The translations under genes and the position numbers were made by a program. 64,000 bases of DNA, taken from the NCBI GenBank assembly GCA_023053685.1, contig JALIGW010000014.1:16343090-16407089 (forward strand), in the 5' to 3' direction. A model generated the notes under the pieces. The model saw only the letters and a list, made by a program, of their open reading frames with translations. It was not told the DNA's origin and searched no databases. This document shows positions 57,394-64,000 of the stretch, one piece after another. Every line of letters begins with the position of its first letter. The first letter of the stretch is position 1. Source of the DNA: Diadophis punctatus similis. Taxonomy: Eukaryota > Chordata > Lepidosauria > Squamata > Dipsadidae.

Positions 57394-57745
57394 TTGTAGG
57401 TAATTTTTGCAAGCATCATTAGCTCCGTCCAACAGCTCCTTAAATGTTGCTGCAGTCATTGGTTCATTCTCTCAGACTCTCCATTTGATCCTGGATGATG
57501 CAATGGATCAAATGGATTTTAAAGTTTAATATTTGAAAGAGGGCCTTGCAAATCTCTGGGGTGCCTTGTCTCTTTCAGTTAAGCCCTTCTTATCATTCCA
57601 CCCCACAACTCTGTCAAATAATTTATGTGTATGCCCTCACTTTACACTGATGTCAGCTCTACTATGTAGACCAAACCAGAAAATCAATTCTACAAAAAGG
57701 CTAAGACTACTTATAATGAGATTGGTTACCTTAGCAGAGTTTTGT
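57394..57745. other. Unique-looking DNA
   Basis: No feature recognised. Confidence 0.45.
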
Positions 57746-57925
57746 AAGTATGATTGTGCTGTGCCGCCTCCCACTTCTTATACCCAAGTGAATTAGGGAA
57801 GTGTCTCCACGAGCCACTTCTCAACATTATCATTTGTTTGTAGACTTATAATGTGTTTTACCCTCATCACTTTGTTAATGGAGCTTGAATATCTATTGCA
57901 AGTTCATCTTCCTACTTTCTACAAA
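57746..57925. repeat. Unclassified dispersed repeat, copy 2
   Basis: Sister of 52534-52715: tacccaagtgaattagggaa, gtagacttataatgtg and ttgttaatggagcttgaata in the same order. Confidence 0.65.
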
Positions 57926-58119
57926 TTCAGAGCAAATACATGTTAAGCATGTATTTCTAAAATAAAATGCAAGTTGCATTGCTGAATGCAGTCCCAAGTG
58001 AAATCTTCACGGATGGTCATCTAACCATGGACAGGGGTTGCTCAAGCTCTCTTAACTGCCACTTTCACTTTCCAGTCGTTCTCCAAAACTGCACGATGCT
58101 GGAGTCACACTTTTAAGGA

Positions 58120-58190
58120 GTTTTATTTATTGTTTTATTTGGCAGTTTTTCTATGCCGCCCTACTCCCTCAGGACGGCGTACAACATTTT
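58120..58190 (-). mobile_element. L2 3' end scrap
   Basis: tttatttggcagtttttctatgccgccctactccc is the complement of the L2 3' terminal region, here only about 70 bp. Confidence 0.7.
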
Positions 58191-58545
58191 ATAAAAAACT
58201 CCAAACAAATCATTAAAAGAGTTATTGTGCTGTTAAGCACATACACAGCGAAATGTGTTGTAGTAATGGTGTTGCAGTTTGATATGAATGCTATTCAGTC
58301 ACTAAACAGAATATCTTTAATATGTACAAAATAGTTTTACTTGAATAGTAGCAAAGTTAAATAGGAAGTCCAAGTCATACACAGTTATTCAGTCAATGCG
58401 AAGTTTCTTCTTCTTGCCTATCTTTGTTTTAACTCACAAACAAAGATTACAACTATCACTTAATTCTATACTATCACTCTTCACAGCAATTCCACACAGC
58501 CATAAAGTAATCTACTCATCTGTAAAGCAGCAGAGAGTCTTCAAT
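58191..58545. other. Unique-looking DNA
   Basis: No feature recognised. Confidence 0.45.
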
Positions 58546-58628
58546 CCGGTCACAAGTCTGGCAAGCCACACCCACAAAATAAGCCACGCCCACAGAGTGG
58601 TAGTAAAAAAATTAGGAACCCGCCCCTG
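58546..58628 (-). mobile_element. hAT-type element fragment (GTGGGTTCC family), one end only
   Basis: Complement of the first 83 bp of the 14014-14412 element, ending aggaacccgcccctg. The other end is lost. Confidence 0.9.
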
Positions 58629-59750
58629 CACTAAACCACACTAAGCCACCAACCACATTGAGCATGCTCTCTTGCTTGCTTATACAGTAATCATCCACAA
58701 TGTATTTAAAGCAATATACACATAACAATGATTTGTGGCTTAATCATATATTAACATACCCAATCATTTGAACAAGGTTCTAACACACACGTTTCCCCAG
58801 GTCTGGCAGGCAACAGGGTCTGTAACAAGAAAGCATCTGGATGTCAAAATAAAAGTTGTTTTTCCATCTTTTGTTAATAGGTACTCCCATGGGCTTCTGC
58901 TGACTTCCAACTCTGGTACACACACATCCCCTCAAAAGGCTTTGTGTGTCTTCGCTTAAACAAAGTGTGTAAAATATTAGAATCATAAAATGAATGCAAA
59001 ATTAAAGTCTGGTTTATAAATTCTGAGAGAGCGGAACCACACTGCAACTCCCGAGAGACTAAATTTCCTAGTCTGGGTGCAGCAAACAAAAAGGCTTCTT
59101 CCACTCCAGAAAGACCGGCCTCTAAGAACAGGAGGCATCTTGAAAGAGTTGCTATCCTTAACAGAGGGAGAAAAAAAATATTATTGTTGTCTGCAGTTCT
59201 GTTCTTCAATCTCTCTGGACTGTTCATGACTCCATAGATGTAATTTCACCAGGATTGTTTGTCAGTAACTAGCTCTTTTGAGTTCTTATAAACTCCCACT
59301 TGCATCCTCAGTGATAGTATCTAACTGCCTCCTTTTGGGGAGGGGTACTTTTCCCATTGCCTTTGATAATTCTAAGCATCAGGGCCTTCCCCAGTGCCAC
59401 TTTCCTTCCCATTATATGTCTAAAATACAGGAGCTTTGCTTTCATTATCAGTGCTTCCAGGGAGCAATCTGGCCTCTCTTCCTCTGGTATGGAACGATTT
59501 GTTCTTCATATAATTCTGGCATTCTTTCTTGTTTTCCCCAGCACCACCATTCAAAAATATCAATTTTATTTAATTCAGGTTTCTGATGGTCCAGCTGGCA
59601 GCTGTGTGTTACACCTGGGGAAATGATATCCTTGATAATATATACTTTTGATGTCAGTGTGATGTCTCTACTATGTTTTGATCTATCATAGCTGGTCTCT
59701 GGAGATGCAGAATCTCTGCTTCATTGCTGGTTACCACTCTGAATTACTAA
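58629..59750. other. Unique-looking DNA
   Basis: 1.1 kb, no repeat or exon recognised. Confidence 0.45.
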
Positions 59751-59911
59751 GCCCAGGAAAATAAAGCTTGCAGGATCCAATCTGGATTGGTCACCGGGAC
59801 CAGAGGTTTAGTCTTCCAAGATGGGCTCCAACACAAATCCGAAAGCTTGGAAAATCAAACCTCTGGTCTCGGTGACCAACCCAGATTGCATCCTGTAACA
59901 TTATCCTGGGA
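59751..59911. repeat. Imperfect inverted repeat, arms about 55-60 bp
   Basis: gcaggatccaatctggattg with ggtcaccgggaccagaggtt (left) and its complement around 59857-59900 (right). The outer parts cccaggaaaat/ttatcctggg also pair. A downstream gtgaaaataaagtttg may be a polyadenylation signal of a related element. Confidence 0.7.
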
Positions 59912-60122
59912 CACATATATTTGCCTTCATTCGTGAAAATAAAGTTTGTTCCCAGTTCACCTTTTTGTCTGATTCTTTGCATTGGATTGGCATAGCCCGT
60001 TGCCACCTCTGTAGGCTTCAGAGCAGAAGACTGGATTAGGTCACAAGGTGAGTATGGATATATAGAATTCAAGAGAAGATATTATTCCTCTTGGTTCTAT
60101 ATAGGTGAGGACATATCCAGAG

Positions 60123-60482
60123 CAGAGGTGGGTTCCTGCCGTTTCGGACTGGTTTGCCCGAACTGGTAGTGACCCGCTGGTGATGTCACGATGATGTCAC
60201 AGAACCGGTTCAGTTGGTGCCAGTCCGGGGCGCTGCCATCTTTTTTTTTGAATTTCTTTGAATTTATTTTCTTTGAATTTTTTGAATTTATTTTTTCTTC
60301 TGAGCATGTGCAGAAGCTGAGTTTCCGGCACTGTGCATGTGGTCGGCAACTTGTTTTCGGCTTTTTTTTATTTTTAATTTTTTTTTTGGCACTGTGCATG
60401 CACATGCACGCGCTCAGAAGGCGCAGCCACGCGGTGTGGGAGGAAGTGAACCGGCAGCGAGGTAAGTTAGAACCCACATCTG
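60123..60482. mobile_element. hAT-type element (GTGGGTTCC family)
   Basis: Ends cagaggtgggttcctg and gaacccacatctg; contains a tttgaatttctttgaattt tandem and tgatgtcacgatgatgtcac. No convincing duplication. Confidence 0.85.
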
Positions 60483-60499
60483 GGAACCACATATTAGGA

Positions 60500-60640
60500 A
60501 GGACATCGCCAAACCGAAAGACATCCAAAGGAAAGCAACTCAGATGATAAACTCAGGAAAGAAAAACTTGAGAGGAACAGTTGCAGGCGCTGGGTATGAT
60601 TAGACAGGGGAAGAGAAAACTGTGGGGAGAGATGTAAAAT
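60500..60640 (+). mobile_element. Worn CR1 fragment
   Basis: gaaagcaactcagatgataa and gaacagttgcaggcgctggg match the CR1 [11 protein letters not shown]...LQELG region at the DNA level, with frames broken. Confidence 0.6.
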
Positions 60641-61214
60641 GCTGTTTTTTATAGAGGCACTAAGTGCACCTCCATTAAATGCAATTCTGTTTAGAAGTAC
60701 CGATGAAAGAAGCAGCACAAGGATCTTCGGTTGAAGTTCAAATTTTCCAAGTTTAATTTTCATCCCAAGTAAAAAATTCCCCCGGAGGATCTGCCAGCAT
60801 TTTGAAATGGAAAATACAAACTTTGATTTACCTCTTGAAGTTAATTCACATTTTGATGAGTGGTAGAAGTTGGGGGAGCTGATTCCTCAGTATTCTTCTG
60901 TTACCTGAAGGTCAGCCTATTCAGAATCTCCCGAGAGATGCCTGCCTTTTCTTCTTCTATCCGGGCTTGAATTTCATAAACAGGAAGTCAAAGGAAGTTC
61001 TCCTTGTGTTCTAATTTAGACTCCCACCAGATTCAGAATCTAATTTTTCCATGTTTTCATTGCTCTGACTTTGGTATTGTCATCCTTTTGAAACAAGAAG
61101 CACCAACTATGAGTATTAATACTACCTTTATTGTAAAGTTACAGTAACAGAATCTTGCAAATCTGAAATTCTGGTTTTCCTTTTCCCTCTCCCCTCCCTG
61201 TATTTCTTCCTCTG
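60641..61214. other. Unique-looking DNA
   Basis: No feature recognised. Confidence 0.45.
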
Positions 61215-61243
61215 CCCTCCTCCTCCTCCTCCTCCTCCTCCTC
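61215..61243. repeat. (CTC)n microsatellite, left part
   Basis: CTC run continued at 61563-61590; a solo LTR was inserted into it. Confidence 0.95.
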
Positions 61244-61562
61244 TGTCACGCAGTGATTTTATTGCCTGTTATATGTATATGCAGGGAGAAGCATCCCTAT
61301 CTAATATAATGGTTTATTCCTGAGCACGTGATTGATATGTTCTTGTACGCATGTGTGCATTCCATTCTTTCCTTCTGTTCCTGGCTTCCATTGAAGCAAG
61401 ACCTACTTTTATATCAGACATGTAGATTAATGAGGATTTATTGTTTTTGTACAGAAATAAACATTTTTACTTAGACTTTTAAACTGCGGTTTCTTTTCTA
61501 ATGTCTGATGTCCGGGAAAAGATCAAACTTCTCCTTTGTGAGATTAATTATCACCTCTGTCA
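61244..61562 (+). mobile_element. Solo LTR, family 1 (variant B)
   Basis: 319 bp, starts TGTCACGC, ends cctctgtca, duplications tcctc at 61239-61243 and 61563-61567. The target was a CTC repeat, so the duplication alone is weaker evidence here. Confidence 0.9.
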
Positions 61563-61590
61563 TCCTCCTCCTCCTCCTCCTCCTCCTCCC

Positions 61591-62329
61591 CCCCTCCCCT
61601 CTCTCTTCAAGATAAATGAAAGGTGAACTTTGGGAGGAGACTTGCTTTCTTCAATCCAAGAAAAATGTACCTTCTCTAATTCTCTGGGTTTAGTCTCTAA
61701 ATCAGAAATTATCTAGTGGCTGAATTCACCTTCCTAGTGAGCCTTGGTGGAATGGAGAAGGCACGTTCTAGAACTGAGCATTAGTTCATCACAGTCCTGG
61801 ATCAAAGAAGTCACCGTAATAACAACTGAAAAGCTTTTCGAACCTAGCGATATGTGCTGCCATTGTGGTTAATGGCCAGTGAAACATTAGCATACTTGCT
61901 GTGGACTGTATAGTTCTCACCAGTTGTGCCAGTGTATAAATGGGGATGCAGGGGAGAGGATTTTTTTTGGGTGGGGGGATCAAAAGCTGAATTCCATTTA
62001 TTCAAACTCCTCAACAGGGGAACATACAAAACCAAAATTAGAAATAATACCTGCAGCATAGAGCAAATCTGACTCTGAGTAAGAGACCATAGTTGGGCCT
62101 ACACCGTGGCAATACAGGTGGTGAAACATCACTGGTTCTCCATCCTTACTGCATCTGCTGATAGCCCCCCCCTGTGCTCTGTTTAGGGTGACCCATTCCC
62201 TATTGGTGGGAATGGCCCGTGGATTGTCTCCAGATAGTGTATTCATACTATCTGGCAGACAATGTCACTCAGATTTGCTCAGAGTTGGACTCCAATTGGG
62301 CAAGTCCTAATGAGTTGCTAGGGAACAGC
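61591..62329. other. Unique-looking DNA
   Basis: No feature recognised. Confidence 0.45.
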
Positions 62330-62715
62330 CTTATAATAGAATAGAATAGAATAGAATTCTTTATTGGCCAAGTGTGATTGGACACACAAGGAATTTGTCT
62401 TCTTTGGTGCATATGCTCTTAGTGTACATAAAAGAAAAGATACATTTGTCAAGAATGGTTGTCATACGGTTCATGTAAGCAAGCAGGAAACAATCAATGT
62501 TAATATAAATCGTAAGGATACAAGCAACAAGTTACAGTTATACACTCATAAGTGGGAGGAGATGGGTGATAGGAAGGATGAGAAAAACTAATAGTAATAG
62601 TAATGCAGCCTAGTGAATAGTTTGACAGTGGTGAGGGAATTATTTGTTTAGCAGAGTGATGGCGTTCGGGAAAAAACTGTTGTCTGAACTGAGTTTGATT
62701 CTGTTATGCCCAAGG
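62330..62715 (-). mobile_element. LINE 3' end with AGAAT-type tail
   Basis: Minus strand ends ccaataaagaattctattct with an ATTCT repeat and contains an RIKLSSDNSFFPNAITLLNK-like coding end. It fits the CR1/L3-like snake LINE that seeds AGAAT microsatellites, from memory of the family. Confidence 0.7.
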
Positions 62716-63185
62716 AAGAGGGCAAGACCCTTTGGTCTGTTAGTCCAGCCACTGTTTGTAAGATGCTGACCTCCTCACTGGGTTATTAAGGCAACCCTGG
62801 AGGTCCACCATCTCTGGTTGGGTCACAGAAGCCCAGAGACTAGTACTTTCTGCCTGCCTGCTGTCCTCTCCAGCTCTTCTTCCACTCTTTGTCAGCAACC
62901 TTTCCAAAAAACATCCTCACACGTCCTGATCCTCGCTTACAAGGAGTAGTTATTTGTAAATGCAAATGCATTAACAAGCCGGCAAGCGCCCCCATGAAAA
63001 TTTAATGCTGAAGAGACCCTCATCTCCTTCTCTTTAATGGATACTCACCCTATTATGTCTCTGCTTGTATGAGGTATGCTTCCTTTTTGGGAGAACATAA
63101 ATTCAGCTCCTCTGTGAGGAAGAGAGGAAGCTACTGAGCTGGTGGTTCAAGGAAGCCATGTTGAGCTGAAAGCGCCGAAGAGTCT
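62716..63185. other. Unique-looking DNA
   Basis: No feature recognised. Confidence 0.45.
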
Positions 63186-63189
63186 TTCC

Positions 63190-63280
63190 TGCCCTCCTCT
63201 GGCCCTCAGCATCCAGCACTGGCTTCTCCAGTTTCTAGCCTGGTGCTTGAACCACTAGGCCAAACTGCCTCTCTAACAGA
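63190..63280 (-). mobile_element. tRNA-derived SINE head
   Basis: Minus strand gaggcagtttggcctagtgg and ttcaagcaccaggctagaaa form an A-box-type start of a squamate SINE; the B-box region is worn. Confidence 0.6.
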
Positions 63281-63649
63281 TTTGCAAACAGAAAATCTCT
63301 TGCCTTTCCTAACATTCAGACCAAATTTGCTCTCCTGTCATATCCTGAGCCTTATTATAATCAATGATGATGCAGGTAGTTCTGACTTAATGAACAGAAT
63401 GGGCAGAAATGAGTGGGTATAGGCTGCCTTCCTTCTGCTCCCCATTTGGCTGCTGGTGGGCAGGAAGGAGACTTGTTATTTAGGGCCTCGCCCGCTATAG
63501 GCTTCTCACGCAAAGACTCAAAGAAAGGTCAGAAAGAATATATGGTCATAAAATGCCTGCTTATCACCTGAGAAAGAAGCCAGATGAACCCAGTTTCTGT
63601 TTACAGAATGGAAAATATACTGAACACGAATAACAGATGATTACTGTAT
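63281..63649. other. Unique-looking DNA
   Basis: No feature recognised. Confidence 0.45.
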
Positions 63650-63786
63650 TTTAGTAAAGTTTCAGAAGTTTTTAAGAGATTGGACAGCCACTTGTCCAAA
63701 ATGGTGTAGGGGTCTCCTGTTTGAGCAGGGGGTTGGACCAGAAGACCTCCAAGGTCCCTTTCAACTATATTATTCTGTTATTCTCT
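63650..63786 (+). mobile_element. CR1 3' end
   Basis: agattggacagccacttgtc, gtttgagcagggggttggac and cctccaaggtccctttcaac, ending in ttattctgttattct. Confidence 0.92.
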
Positions 63787-63960
63787 TAAGTGCTACAACT
63801 TGTTCAGAAAGAATAGGAATGGAGGAGCATTACTGCTAAAACATAGACATTTCTATTCAGAAGTCCAAGTGAACATGAAAATCCTGTGGAGAGCGTGTGC
63901 ATTAAAATAAGCGGAGGGATAAATAAAAACAAGATGGTGATGGCTATTATCTATTATCTA

Positions 63961-64000
63961 CCAAGGGAGACAGGATAGCAGTCTTCCAATACTTGAGGGG
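63961..64000 (+). mobile_element. CR1 ORF2 fragment running off the window
   Basis: Encodes a GDRIAVFQYLRG-like stretch, the CR1 region seen at 43666-43700. Continues beyond the window. Confidence 0.75.

Overview
The window looks like intergenic or deep intronic nuclear DNA of a squamate reptile, most likely an advanced snake. The evidence is the repeat content: a Sauria-type SINE, a Bov-B (RTE) 3' end, many CR1 and L2 fragments, L1 remnants, LINE-linked simple-sequence tails and long compound microsatellites, all in moderately AT-rich DNA with introns-sized unique gaps. I found no host protein-coding exon, rRNA, functional tRNA, CRISPR array or bacterial-type operon. Every long open frame with a recognisable product is a piece of a LINE reverse-transcriptase protein; most other open frames are chance frames or translations of microsatellites.

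Layout. 1-6.5 kb: L2 tail, a perfect 38-bp hairpin, a SINE, an L1-like 3' end, a three-layer nest of mobile elements (2581-3355) and a CR1 split by a hAT-type element. 6.5-21 kb: three solo LTRs, several hAT-type nonautonomous elements, CR1 and another CR1/Jockey-like LINE (one copy with a 5' inversion), and a 318-bp compound microsatellite. 21-36 kb: SINEs, L2, two Bov-B-like fragments of different ages, CR1, a solo LTR and a MITE carrying an 82-bp tandem repeat. 36-40 kb: the best-preserved LINE (an L2 copy with YADD motif and AAAT tail) and a nest of two hAT-type elements. 40-64 kb: two more solo LTRs of the main family and one of a second family inside a hAT element, a CR1 with a long open frame, L1 ORF2 debris, two palindromic foldback elements with long target duplications, a CR1 interrupted by an L2, and a LINE with an AGAAT-type tail.

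How it fits together: the region is a layered record of transposition. About thirty nonautonomous elements start with CAG and end with CTG, and fifteen have perfect 8-bp duplications, as expected for the hAT superfamily, yet no hAT transposase is present. Eight LTRs are solo with perfect 5-bp duplications. Target-site duplications and nesting let the insertions be ordered in time. The most interesting signals are the dispersed NRF1-like palindromes carried by the MITEs, the reuse of one CR1 target site by two MITE families, the foldback retroelements, and the perfect hairpin near the left end.
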